A DNA stretch of 16,440 bases, taken from contig JAOXYC010219794.1 in assembly GCA_028565715.1 (NCBI GenBank), positions 1 through 16,440 of the forward strand. Reading direction: 5' to 3'. The DNA comes from Phoronis pallida (Eukaryota; Phoronida; Phoronidae). Shown in pieces: positions 1-9,670 of this stretch. The first letter of the stretch is position 1. Every line of letters begins with the position of its first letter. The notes below the pieces were generated by a model that had not been told where the DNA came from, did no database searches, and saw only the letters and a list, made by a program, of their open reading frames with translations. Both the position numbers and the translations under genes were made by a program.

Positions 1-138
1 ATATACTAAGTAAACCTTGTTCTACAACTGTGCAAAATTTGGTGCTTGTATCATCATTTGCACAATTCTTATGAAAATTAAATCGCTTTAAGCAGCTCCA
101 CTACGTCAAATACATATTTTTTCATGTTTTTCCAACAA

Positions 139-220
139 GGGCTTTGTGGTCGAATGGATAAAGGTGCTGCACTCAAACTCTCAAAATTTAAGGTCGGTGG
201 TTCGATTCCCACCAAAACAA
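139..220 (+). other. tRNA-Leu-like relic (tRNA pseudogene or SINE head)
   Basis: An A-box-like motif (TGGTCGAATGG, 147-157) and a perfect B-box (GGTTCGATTCC, 199-209) lie at tRNA spacing, followed by a T4 run at 221-224 that could stop RNA polymerase III. The layout, with a long variable region and TCAAA in the anticodon-loop position, resembles a class II tRNA such as tRNA-Leu. The acceptor ends (GGGCTTT at 139-145 against AAAACAA at 214-220) do not pair. The anticodon stem is broken and the T-arm lacks one G for a proper 5-bp stem. It is therefore more likely a decayed tRNA copy or the head of a tRNA-derived SINE than a working tRNA. Confidence 0.55.
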
Positions 221-388
221 TTTTACCGCCTTTTCGTTATTAAATAACTTGATAGGTTATGAAACGGCTTTATTTCGAGGAAAGTGACAAAAGTAAGGGA
301 TAATGCCAATTATGCAATGGCATTTATGATATGGTTAAAAATTAAAAAGTTTTTTTGTTACTAATTTTAAAATCAAAATCTTTACAAA

Positions 389-466
389 AGATAAATAACG
401 CCGCAACTGCTCACAGTCAACATAAGGGAAAAACCAGGTGTCAGATAAAATCACTTTCTGTTATCA
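389..466. promoter_or_regulatory. GATA-type motif cluster upstream of gene A
   Basis: Three WGATAR matches lie within 110 bp of the gene A start: AGATAA at 389-394, AGATAA at 443-448, and TTATCA (complement TGATAA) at 461-466. The stretch AGATAAA-TCACTTTCT-TATCA (443-466) resembles 3488-3515 upstream of gene B. Background AT richness makes chance matches possible, so the role is inferred. Confidence 0.3.
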
Positions 467-494
467 TTTGTGTCATCTTGAAATTTCTGCTTAT

Positions 495-2971
495 ATGTTG
501 ATGGTGGCTTTCAAACTAGTATTAATTAGTTTTTTATTAGCTGCAATTCGCCAAACTAAATCTGATGGTATGTATTAGTTTCGTAGTTTTATGCAGTATC
601 CATCCTCAAACAAAAGTTATTGAAATAATGAGGTAAAGTCTAGTGTATGTTTTCTAAGGTTAGATTCTGAAGAGTACAAAAACAACTAGACTCTTGACAC
701 TGATCTCTGCAGAGAGGTTTTACTGATATTCAGATCGTGGGTTTGATGAAAATTTTGAAATCAGTGCATACATAAAGTTTTTGTCAACCTGTATTAAGTC
801 CAGATCTGAAAACGTTTTATAAAAAAAAAATGTTTGAATGGCTAGGATTGCCATGTCGGTTATTCTAAGTGTTTTAAGAAATGTTTTGAGTTGGTTGAAA
901 AAATAATTGTTCTCGTGAGAAGTCTGCCTCTTGCGATTTGTTTTATATCAAGGTATCAATTGTTTTCAGCTCCATGCACTGATGCCTCTAGTGATTGTCA
1001 AACCTACGTAGAGAGAGGATCTTGTGACCATCCTTATTTTATTTTCAGTTCCATGCGATGATATAGCAAGTGGTTGTCAGACCTACGTAGACAGAGGGTT
1101 TTGTGACCATCCTGTCCTTGTTTCACACATGAAAGATTTATGTGCACGCTCCTGTGGCCACTGTCCCTGTGTTGACCTATTCAACTCTTGTCATCTATTT
1201 GCCACCGCTGGATTTTGCAATGTAGATGGTCAAATGCCAAATATCCCACATAACTGCCAAAAGACGTGTGGCTACTGTGATGGCGTTCCAACAAGAAAGC
1301 CCACTTCTGCAACCAAGGCAACTGCTTCTTCTAAGCCAACAACTAGAATACCTTCAACTAAAACCCCAACAATTAAGCCAACTACAGTCAAGCCAATAGT
1401 TTTCAAGACCTACCCTACCAAAAGTGGTATACCAGAATCAACTACACTACTTGGTACCTTTTCAACAAAGCTGTTATTTACCCAAACACCCACAACATTA
1501 CCTTACAGAACCATGAATACCTCTGGTGGAACATCAACACTGACTAAACAGCTTTGTTATGATGACTACCCAAGTAAGACATGCAAGATGTATGCAGACA
1601 CAGGGATGTGTAATCATCCTGCCAATGGTGCTCTTATACGGACTAAGTGCAGAGCTTCATGTGGTGTTTGTAAACCATTGGTGACCACATCCATGCAGCT
1701 ACTGTCATCAACACAATTGAAAACAACAGTCAAGACAGCTGCATCTTCTACCAGTTCTCAAGGAACACCAACCAATGTTGCCATATCAAGCACGGAATCT
1801 ACTCCAGCAGTTAGAACAACTGAGACAACAATAACAACAACCAGAGATGAAGTTTCTACAACAGATAGCTGCTTTGATGTCTATCCAAAAGCAATTTGTC
1901 AGAGTTATGTTGCTGTGAATTTCTGCACAGACCCTGTCCATGGGTCTGATGCCATAGCAAAGTGTAAAGCTTCTTGTGGAGTTTGCACACCAAGTGTTCA
2001 ACCAACAACAAAGAGCTCACAACCGTCCACACCATCGTCCACAGCAAAGGTCGCAACCAAAAGATCAACATTTTCTGTTTCCAACTCTGTAAATAACAAC
2101 TCCACAACTGCAAGAACAACATCTCCTACACCAGGTACAACCAAGACTCCCTGTGTTGACAAAAATGTTGACCAATGCAAGTCATTTGCGGCAGCAGGGC
2201 TGTGTAATCAAGGTAGCTTCAAGGTGATGGTGGAAAGCTGTCCCCGCAGCTGTGGAAGATGTGTTGAGATGGAGCCTAGCTGTCCAGGTGTGTTCACCTG
2301 CAATGCAATGTGCACCCCAGAGAAACTAAAGTGTGATGGTGTGAGGGATTGTCCTGATGGCTCAGATGAGTTAGGATGTGGTAAGAATCACTTTCTGTGT
2401 TTAAAGACAAAGTCCTGATTTGTGACTATGAAAGTCCTAGAAACCCTTTGCAGTGAAACTTGCTATGACCATATTTGGAAATACACGCACCACATTTAGA
2501 AATTTCTATACTCTGTAGGTCCCCAAATAAATGTGTACAGTCATACCTCTATGACCTTTCAAGTCCAGAAACTAGAAATTTTGGAGTATCAATTCAATGT
2601 TAATGTTAAAAAAGTAGTATTTGTATAACAAACTTTACAAAAAATGAATCACTGCATTAAACAGTTTCAGTACAATACGTACAGTTTCAGTACAAAACGT
2701 CAACTTTAAAGAAATAACTGTAGTAATAATATGCAACAAAAGATTTTTTTTTTTATTTCATGCAACACGTTTTGCAGGTTTATTAAAATCACCAGTGTGC
2801 AAAAGGCCCCAACATGTTGAAAATGCTGCTCTGAACACCATTCGCCAAGCTAATGGAGACCTAGTTGTCCTGTACACCTGCAAAAGGGGAATCATGAATG
2901 GAAGTGAAACAAGAATATGTAGTCTTGAAACTGGGCAGTGGAACTTCAAGGAACCAAAATGTGTCAATTAA
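495..2971 (+). CDS. Gene A: secreted ShKT(5)-LDLa-Sushi mucin-like protein
   Basis: Three-exon model: 495-567, 1049-2380 and 2778-2971, 532 residues. Exon 1 codes a hydrophobic signal peptide (start 495, or in-frame ATG 501) and ends G|GTATGT. Acceptors are TTTTCAG (1048) and TTTTGCAG (2777); the second donor is G|GTAAGA (2381). Both introns are phase 1 and the reading frame joins cleanly. ShKT modules with six cysteines lie at about residues 27-63, 65-101, 194-232, 299-337 and 393-429, separated by Thr/Ser/Pro-rich linkers expected to be O-glycosylated. An LDLa module (436-468) keeps the calcium-site pattern CDGxxDCxDGSDE. Exon 3 is one Sushi/CCP domain (476-530; four Cys and the Trp before the last Cys), then two residues and TAA. 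It is likely an extracellular matrix, mucus or surface-binding protein; the ligand is unknown. The first 400 bp of exon 2 are near-identical to gene B. ShKT identity is clear; the exon 1 choice is less certain. Confidence 0.82.
970..1034 (+). pseudogene. Truncated duplicate of the first ShKT exon (relic in gene A intron 1)
   Basis: After a plausible acceptor (TGTTTTCAG, 961-969), 65 bp match the start of gene A's main exon: proline-cysteine start, second cysteine, QTYV, third cysteine, then DHP. The match stops mid-domain at 1034 and runs straight into ATTTTATTTTCAG, the acceptor of the real exon at 1049. Using the 969 acceptor would read into that acceptor and reach TGA at 1059-1061, so the copy cannot be a functional exon in this form. 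The motif GGTATCAATTG precedes both this copy and the gene B exon, so it looks like the leftover of an unequal exchange. Confidence 0.75.
2661..2700. repeat. 20-bp tandem direct repeat in gene A intron 2
   Basis: Two adjacent 20-bp units (2661-2680 and 2681-2700), each beginning ACAGTTTCAGTACAA, differ at one position. They lie inside the intron between the LDLa-bearing and Sushi exons. No function is suggested. Confidence 0.85.
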
Positions 2972-3344
2972 AGGGTTCCTTATTTAATTTTATTTCATAT
3001 TAAAACCTCCATAAAAGGAGAAATATAATGAAAGCAAAATTTAAAAAATGAAGTTAAAAAAAGGTAGGCCTACATATATTAGAATGCTCGAGTCGACAGA
3101 GACAGCTTAATGAATATTACGCAGAACAAGAATTATTAAAATCAATCATTTGTTTTATCTGACTGTCAAATGCCAGAAAGTAGTCATAATTAAACGGCAA
3201 TTCTCAACATTAAAAAAGTAATGTGGAATGATAAGAACTTTTATTACATCAATATTTCTTTCTTTGAATCGATCACTATTGGAATTCAGTGCAAAAAGGT
3301 TGCTAAGTTGAAATCTTAAAGAAAAATGTTAAATTGGCTTTACA

Positions 3345-3368
3345 AATAAAAATTTATTTACAAATAAA
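3345..3368 (+). terminator. Candidate poly(A) signals for gene A
   Basis: Two AATAAA hexamers at 3345-3350 and 3363-3368 are the first canonical signals downstream of the gene A stop (2971). They are far from the stop and the region is AT-rich, so the assignment is weak. Confidence 0.3.
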
Positions 3369-3487
3369 TGTAATGATTATAATCAGTGACTAATGATCTT
3401 TCTAATCATATTTACCCAAGATGAGCAAATACTGCTATTAGTTATTATCACCAGTTTACTGATATTTATCATGTTTGAACAGACTCC

Positions 3488-3609
3488 AGATAAATTATCA
3501 TCACTTTCTTGATAATGTCAAAATATCAGTGCATGCTGATGTCCACAGACCCTTGTTACATTGACCTGATTACATTGGATTATCTGTGACAAGTTGGATT
3601 ATCTCTGAC
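3488..3609. promoter_or_regulatory. Five GATA-type motifs and a direct repeat upstream of gene B
   Basis: WGATAR matches occur at 3488-3493 (+), 3495-3500 (-), 3510-3515 (+), and inside two 16-bp near-identical copies TTGGATTATCTGTGAC (3575-3590) and TTGGATTATCTCTGAC (3594-3609), spaced 19 bp apart and 46-81 bp before the ATG. A duplicated motif at this position is a plausible enhancer or proximal promoter element for a GATA-family factor. This is inference from sequence only. Confidence 0.4.
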
Positions 3610-3655
3610 TCAGAAATCTTTAAGGAAGATTCGAGAGTGTCTTTACAACCACAAA

Positions 3656-6237
3656 ATGGCTGCCACTTTGAATGCTCGAATTTTGCTGACGATCACCATA
3701 AGCTGCTGTATCTTTTCTCTAGCACTTTCACAGATTTTACGAGGTGAGTTGACCAGTTCATTGAAATTGCCTCTTTATAAAGTATTTAGTATAACCTATC
3801 TTTTTGTACTGACTTTTTATGACTAACAGATATTATAAGCATGAAAGCCAAGATTCTGCTTTGTTAAGGACAGGTTTCCAACCGAAAGATTTTTCATACA
3901 TCTTTTCTTATATTGATTCACCAACATTCCTAATTTTGAAATTGTTTAATTAATTAGGTGCCGGAAAGATGATGTTGCATGTTCCCAAACGTTTTGTTGA
4001 ATTTAATTTTCTTGTCCTTGTTTGAAAAGTCCTTAACGTCAAACACACGTTATCAGTGTTTTAATAAAAGACTTTCCAGTTTGTTGAGATATGAAAAGTC
4101 AATATGAGAAGTGTAACACTTAGTTTTGTCTCATCTTTGGGGTATCAATTGAATTATTTTATTTTCAGTTCCATGCGTTGATATAGCAAGTGATTGTCAG
4201 ACCTACGTAGACAGAGGATCCTGTGACCATCCTTTCCTTGTTACACACATGAAAGATTTGTGTGCACGCTCCTGTGGCCACTGTCCCTGTGTTGACCAAT
4301 TCAGTTCTTGTCATCTATTTGCTGCCGCTGGATTTTGCAATGTAGATGGTGGAATGCCAAATATCCCACATAATTGCCAAAAGACATGCGGCTACTGTGA
4401 TGGCGTACCAACCAGAAAACCCACCTCTCCAACCAAGGCAACTGCTTCTTCTTCTAAGCCAACAACTAGAATACCTTCAACAAGAGCCCCAACCATAAAG
4501 CCAACTACAGTCAAGCCAATAGTTTTCAAGACCTACCCTACCACCTTGTCTACAGCTTATCCCATTGCACAATGCAAAAATTATTACAGAGATTCTACTT
4601 GTGCTACGAATGTTCAGTTTGGATATTGTTCTCATCCAGATCATACTGAGTTCATGATGAGAAATTGTCCAGTTTCTTGCAAGTTCTGTGTTCCTAAGGA
4701 AACCTGTTTAGATGAATATGATCCCCTTGTATGTAAAATGTTTCTTGATATTGGTTTTTGTTCTGATTCGTTGCATGGCCGTATTACCAGATTCAGGTGT
4801 AGAGCAACATGTGGTGTCTGTAAGCCACTTATTTCTATCACAACAAAAAAAGCAGAAACTTTTGCACCAACACAAACTAATAAGGTCTTCAGCACTGAAA
4901 CAGCATCACCACCCACAACCTCTTCTTCACCCTCCACCCAAAAACAAACTTCCCCAACATTACCAACAACAAGTTCTAGAATCCCATCTACCAAGTCTGT
5001 GCCACCTACTACCCATACCAAAACTACCACTGTGGAACCAACAACTGTTCAAATAACAACACCAAAACCAAGCACCACACTGAAAACAACCGTTTTGCTA
5101 ACAACCAAGAAACCAACAACCACAAAGCCTACCACGACTCCTACAAGCACTCCTACCCCTTCAACAACAACAACCGTTTTGCCAACAACCAAGAAAGTAC
5201 CAACTACAACAAAGCCTACCACAGCCCCTACAAGCACTTCTACCCCTTCTACAACAACAGCTTTGCCAACAACACCATCCACAACCCCTACAACTATACC
5301 GTCTACAACTCCGACTACACAGTCTACCACTATGCCAACCACACTTCCAGAAATAACAACCGCCACCCCAACTGTTACTCCTTCAACCATGAAACCCAGC
5401 AGCCCATCCCAACCAGCTTCAACTCAGTCTGAAACAACTGCGGCAGTCACCAAACCTGTTGTCACAGAGAAATCTTGTGTTGACGCCAACGCCACCAAAT
5501 GTGCAGAATTTGCAGCTGCAGGATTATGTAGCCAGGAGATCTTCAAGCAGATGATGTTGATCAACTGCCCTGTGACTTGTGGTCTGTGTACTGGAGCAGC
5601 TGATGAGCCTGAGTGTCCAGATAAGTTCACATGCAGTCCTCAATGCACACCAGAGAAACTGAAGTGTGATGGCGTCCAGGATTGCTCTGATGGCTACGAT
5701 GAAGTGGGATGTGGTAAGAATATTTTTGATAAATTTAAGTGTATAATCAGCGATATTGCTAGAATTTTATAGAACTACGAAATACTGGTAAACAGGAAAA
5801 AATAAGACATGAAACTTGTTGACTATATAAAATGGAGTGCTAGTGTTATGTAAATATTTTAAAAATTATTAATCTATTTCCATCACTACATTTCAATGGT
5901 CTGCTCTGATTGATGCTTTTAACGATTATCAAATATGATACATTTGTAACATAAAAGATAGTTTTTTTATGGTATTGGCAAATTAGTTACAATTGAGTTA
6001 AAACTATGATATTTTACTCATTTATATTCATGTCTTATTTCAGCTTTGAATGCTAAACCAATATGCATCAGACCCAATGGTATTGAAAACGGAGTGCTGA
6101 CTACGAGCCGCCATGCTAATGGAGACTTGGTTGTTCTGTACTCTTGTCTAGAAGGCACCCTCAAAGGAAGAGATACCAGAATCTGCCACCTCAACTCTGG
6201 GAAGTGGACTGCTGAGGAACCAATGTGTGTTGTTTAA
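3656..6237 (+). CDS. Gene B: secreted ShKT(5)-LDLa-Sushi protein with long Thr/Pro linker
   Basis: Three-exon model: 3656-3743, 4169-5713 and 6044-6237, 608 residues. ATG 3656 has a good start context (A at -3, G at +4) and begins a 29-residue signal peptide exon ending G|GTGAGT. Acceptors are TATTTTCAG (4168) and TTATTTCAG (6043); donor 2 is G|GTAAGA (5714). All junctions are phase 1. ShKT modules lie at about 32-68, 70-106, 165-203, 209-247 and 466-503. A 218-residue Thr/Pro/Ser linker (248-465) is mucin-like. LDLa (512-544) retains the calcium-binding acidic cluster but has DGYDE where DGSDE is usual. The Sushi domain is 552-606. The N-terminal ShKT pair matches gene A almost base for base, whereas ShKT 5 matches gene C, so the gene looks recombinant. 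Product is likely secreted and heavily O-glycosylated; ligand unknown. Confidence 0.86.
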
Positions 6238-6279
6238 AAAATGATTGCTAAGAAATCACTGCTCTTTCTGTTGAATAAG

Positions 6280-6435
6280 TTTGTGTTTCCTGAAGATTGA
6301 TATAGAGAAATCTTCTGCGGTGAAATTTCTTATTATTCAAATGAGCCACAGGATGTTCTGTTATTTGATAGTTTTGTGTGTTTTCTGTGGATTGTTATAG
6401 ACCAATCTTTTCCGGTGATATTTTCTTGCTTATAG
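6280..6435. repeat. Diverged tandem duplication in gene B 3' UTR
   Basis: Two imperfect copies, starting near 6280 and 6372 (period about 92 bp), share TTTGTGT...GATTG.TATAGA..AATCTT and then GGTGA.A.TTTCTT. They lie between the gene B stop and its poly(A) signal, so they would be transcribed in the 3' UTR. Confidence 0.6.
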
Positions 6436-6475
6436 TTTGGATTTCATGAATGATTTGTTGAAATTGTGAGATCCC

Positions 6476-6481
6476 AATAAA
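6476..6481 (+). terminator. Poly(A) signal of gene B
   Basis: Canonical AATAAA about 240 bp after the TAA stop. It is followed within 80 bp by a GT-rich stretch (TTTTGTGGGGG, 6546-6556), as expected for a cleavage and polyadenylation site. Confidence 0.6.
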
Positions 6482-6670
6482 AGAAGCTTGAAATATTATA
6501 CCTCTTCATTTTTTGCAATGAATTTATGTGCCCATGTAAATTCACTTTTGTGGGGGCATGACAATTCTTACAAAACATCTGGTCATTCTGAATCTCATCT
6601 TCATACTCGCAACATCTCTAAACAGTTCCTATTTTCAATCACTTTGGAAAAATCCAATTTCAGTCTTATT

Positions 6671-6863
6671 CCTGCATTGATCCAAAGTCAGCATCAAAAT
6701 GCAAATCAACTAGAATTTTGGTACAAAGAACTTGTATGCAAAATTTCGGGGACTGCTTTATGTTCCAACAGCTCTATGTTCCGACAGCTCTATGTTCTGA
6801 CAGCTCTGTATTCCGACAGTTCTAGTTGATTTGAGTTTCAATGCCGGATTTGGACCAATGCAG
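6671..6863. repeat. Foldback (inverted-repeat) element
   Basis: The left arm 6671-6715 and the reverse complement of the right arm 6820-6863 align over about 45 bp. Both start near CTGCATTG.TCCAAA and end CAAATCAACTAGAA. The core CAAATCAACTAGAA also occurs in the arms of the larger foldback element at 10277-10628, so the two belong to related repeat families. The interior holds a 4 x 16-bp tandem array. Probably a small non-autonomous DNA element. Confidence 0.7.
6756..6819. repeat. 4 x 16-bp tandem repeat
   Basis: Four consecutive 16-bp units of the type CTCTATGTTCCGACAG start at 6756, 6772, 6788 and 6804, with one to three differences each. They fill the interior of the foldback element up to its right arm. 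Confidence 0.9.
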
Positions 6864-7955
6864 AGACGTGCATAGACCAACCTTTTGGTGACAAAAATGA
6901 AGTGTGAATCATCATTTACAAATCTGTGGTATCATGACGATACTGTTTTCTTTAACAGTTTTATTTACTCTAATGAAATGTATGCAAAAAAAATGTTTCA
7001 TTCATGGGGAATTGAACCGCGGATTGATCAATTTTTTTCTGCCTTCGTTTCATTTGATTATTTTACACAGTTGATACAGATCTTATGATATTGTGCCAAA
7101 CATATTTATTGAAACTGAGACCAGCAAAATTGTTTTGATGAACAATGGTCACTTTGGCATTTATAAAAAAATATTTTAAACAAATCGTTTAATTCAATTA
7201 GATTCTGTGCAATAAAATCTGCTAGATGTCTCACTGCCAAACGAAGCCCCAGACTGGTGTCGCCGCCTGTATGTAGAATATTTCCAATCACAGAAGGTCC
7301 ATTTTACGAACTCGCAAAAAGTCTGTCGATAATTCGATAACCCACAGAATATCAGCATAATAAGATGTAACAAGTTTTTAATACCACAACGATAACGAAA
7401 GGAAAGAACTGTATTCTCTGAAAATAGATCACGAAGACGTCATTTTGAATACAAAGGGTGATTTGACAGCAAAACAATCTAATTTGCGCGTGTTTACGTG
7501 CAGATTGAATGCGACGCCTTAATTTTGCAAAAAATAAACGCCTGGGGCCTTCGTTAGGCGCAGCGCCAGCTATCGGCTGCACGGAATCTCATTATAAAAG
7601 TTATTTTAATTACCAACCTTTGAACGAGATCATTTTTTTTTATTATGAATTTGATCTTTACCTTTGTGTGACTCACTTAAATATCAACACTGACATACAT
7701 GATATTTTTTATCTGTTACTTATTAAAACTACGTTTTTAATTGAGAATCGAGGTAGCCTACTGACAAGGTTTTACATAGGAAAATGACCCAATTTGTATA
7801 AAGAAACCGACAAAACGCGGTTATTCAAAGGACAAAACTTTAACATTGCTAGGGTGCAATGTATGCCTTTAAGAAATTCAATCACTCTTACTTGGGTCAG
7901 TATTTGATTAGATCTAGCAACCTGGTAAATATACACATCTTTCTTGTGATATGAG

Positions 7956-7977
7956 TGATAAATAAATTAGCTTATCA
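7956..7977. promoter_or_regulatory. GATA-type motif pair upstream of gene C
   Basis: TGATAA at 7956-7961 and TTATCA at 7972-7977 face each other 54-75 bp before the gene C ATG, similar in position to motifs before genes A, B and D. Chance occurrence in AT-rich DNA cannot be excluded. Confidence 0.3.
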
Positions 7978-8030
7978 TCCCCAGATGACATTCCTTCAAG
8001 GACTTTGTATAACACACCCACTATCTGTGG

Positions 8031-9379
8031 ATGAACAGGATGATTAATTGGGCAAGCATAGTTTTGCCAGTTTTGGCCATTTTCTGCATTTTTCAAGTTG
8101 GATACGGACAAAGTGCAGATGGTAAGATTTTTTAATACTCTGTAAATGATAAAATGTTTTTTAATGGTTCCCTGACTCCTTCACCATTGGCTGTAAATGC
8201 CCAGACTACTCTGCTACCAGGGTATATGTTTTACTGTAGTTTGTAATTAATTACCCGGTACAAACTTTGTTTCTGTTTTTATTCAGTTTTGCAGAATACC
8301 ATTTTGTCATCATCGTCCTCATGATATTTTCCGTTTGCATTTGCTCAATTTCTCTCATTTTTTTTCCAGACAAATGTACCGATACCAAGAGCACCTCATT
8401 TTGCAAGAACTATGTTGAGCTTGGTTTATGCGACAAATCTCTACCACTCTCTGAGGAACCTTGTTTGAGATCCTGCAGTCAATGTAACACCCCACCAACT
8501 GTTCACCCATGTGTCGATAAATTTGAGCCAAGGTTGTGCCTCTCCATGGTTGTTGCTGGGAAATGTCACCACAACTCGACACTGTACTACATGCAGAAGA
8601 ATTGCCGCAAATCTTGCAAGCATTGCGATGTGCCAGTGCCTACTAGAGAATCTGAAGCCACAACCTCCAGGCCATCGAGTCCACTACCAAACAAATTAGC
8701 AACTGATTCTGTTACACATTCTACTTCACACCCAAATAAACCCTGTGTGAACAAATTCTCTGCTGATTCATGTGGCCTTTATGTTCAGTATGGCTATTGT
8801 AGCAGTCGCTCAGATTTTATGCGAAAGAATTGTCCAGTTGCCTGTAAATTCTGTACCAAAGAGTCTACCTTTGGCAGGTGCTACGATATATTTCCAGCGG
8901 ATAACTGCAAAATGTATGCCTTCATTAACATGTGTGAAGATGCAACTTATGGCTCTGTCATTCGGAAGAATTGTCAACACACATGCGGTCTCTGTCCTAC
9001 AACCACTGTATCACCAGGTACGTCATCAACAACAGTCTTGACTACCACGCCAAATGCTCCATCAACAGAGGCAACATCTACTAACCCTCCTACCACTTCC
9101 AATGTGCAACCTACTACAGCTGCTGTTCAAACTTCAACAATGTCTTCCACTGTTGATGAACAACCAACCACAACTGCAGTACCGGATACAAAACCACCAA
9201 CAACTGAAAAACCATGTCTCGATGCCAATGTCACCAAATGTGCAGAGTTTAAAGGTGCAGGATTATGTAGCCAGGAGATCTTCAAGCAGATGATGTTCAT
9301 TAACTGCCCTGTTACTTGTGGTCTGTGTACCGGAGCTGCAGATGAACCTCAGCGAAGAAAGTTACACTTGGTTCATTGA
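8031..9379 (+). CDS. Gene C: secreted ShKT(5) protein lacking LDLa and Sushi
   Basis: Two-exon model: 8031-8121 and 8370-9379, 366 residues. ATG 8031 and the in-frame ATG 8040 both start a strong signal peptide; 8040 has the better -3 base (A). Exon 1 ends G|GTAAGA and exon 2 follows TTTTTTCCAG, phase 1. ShKT modules lie at about 33-69, 78-116, 156-192, 201-239 and 313-350; a Thr/Pro linker occupies 240-312. ShKT 5 is near-identical at DNA level to gene B ShKT 5, and the match continues through the following GAADEP codons. It then breaks: a small in-frame loss and a one-base shift replace the start of LDLa with a 12-residue tail and TGA. No LDLa or Sushi exon is visible downstream. AATAAA 46 bp past the stop suggests the short form is transcribed as such. 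Likely secreted and O-glycosylated. Confidence 0.83.
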
Positions 9380-9424
9380 AAATTGGTTATTTCACTGTAT
9401 TACTCACAATCAGTTTTGATCTGG

Positions 9425-9430
9425 AATAAA
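9425..9430 (+). terminator. Poly(A) signal of gene C
   Basis: AATAAA lies 46 bp after the gene C stop, giving a very short 3' UTR. It supports a true gene end here rather than splicing on to lost LDLa and Sushi exons. Confidence 0.5.
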
Positions 9431-9630
9431 TCTGCCAAGTGAAAGTTTAGCAAATTTGAATTTGATTCTTGTTCTAGTGAAGAAAGAGATGTTTGTATTG
9501 TAACCACATATTCAATTTGATCAGTGAACATTGTTGGTACACCTTAAAATTAATTATTTTTGAAAATTTTACTGCATATCCCAAAATCGCAGATAACCAA
9601 TTTTTGGACCTTTTGTCTCATTTTCGAAAA

Positions 9631-9670
9631 AACACCAAAATATTCAATTTTGTCAATAATTTTTGGTGTT
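9631..9670. repeat. Hairpin with 10-bp perfect stem
   Basis: AACACCAAAA (9631-9640) and TTTTGGTGTT (9661-9670) are exact reverse complements around a 20-nt spacer. The inner TATT/AATA bases could extend the stem. There is no coding context and the role is unknown. Confidence 0.75.

Larger units (their letters stand above)
1..494. other. Non-coding flank upstream of gene A
   Basis: No credible coding exon is visible. The stretch holds a tRNA-like relic at 139-220 and GATA-type motifs at 389-394, 443-448 and 461-466. The rest is AT-rich sequence in which I see no other structure. Confidence 0.6.
2972..3655. other. Intergenic region between genes A and B
   Basis: No coding exon is seen. AATAAA occurs at 3345-3350 and 3363-3368, about 375-390 bp past the gene A stop; these are the first canonical poly(A) signals after it. 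The last 170 bp before gene B hold a cluster of GATA-type motifs. Confidence 0.55.
6482..8030. other. Intergenic region between genes B and C
   Basis: No protein-coding exon is supported. Contents are a foldback repeat at 6671-6863 with a 16-bp tandem array inside it, a short GC-rich patch at 7505-7590 (including GGCGCAGCGCC) followed by TATAAAAG near 7594, and GATA-type motifs at 7956-7977. The remaining sequence is featureless AT-rich DNA. Confidence 0.6.

Noticed and set aside
5049-5390. 113-codon minus-strand ORF opposite the gene B linker
   Set aside because: Antisense of Thr/Pro codons gives a Val/Gly-rich low-complexity frame; the sense strand has clear ShKT context.
6488-6829. 113-codon + strand ORF between genes B and C
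   Set aside because: It spans the foldback element and its 16-bp tandem array, begins just after the gene B poly(A) signal and shows no recognisable domain.
7003-7022. B-box-like match on the minus strand (GGTTCAATTCC)
   Set aside because: No A-box at suitable spacing and no cloverleaf stems could be drawn, so a tRNA or SINE call is not supported.
7509-7787. 92-codon + strand ORF across the GC-rich patch
   Set aside because: No domain, signal peptide or splice sites, and the second half is AT-rich low-information sequence.
8267-8369. Hydrophobic in-frame extension of gene C exon 2 (possible alternative N-terminus)
   Set aside because: The hydrophobic residues come from the polypyrimidine tract of the intron end. 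The signal peptide exon at 8031-8121 joins in phase 1 to the acceptor at 8369, matching the other genes.
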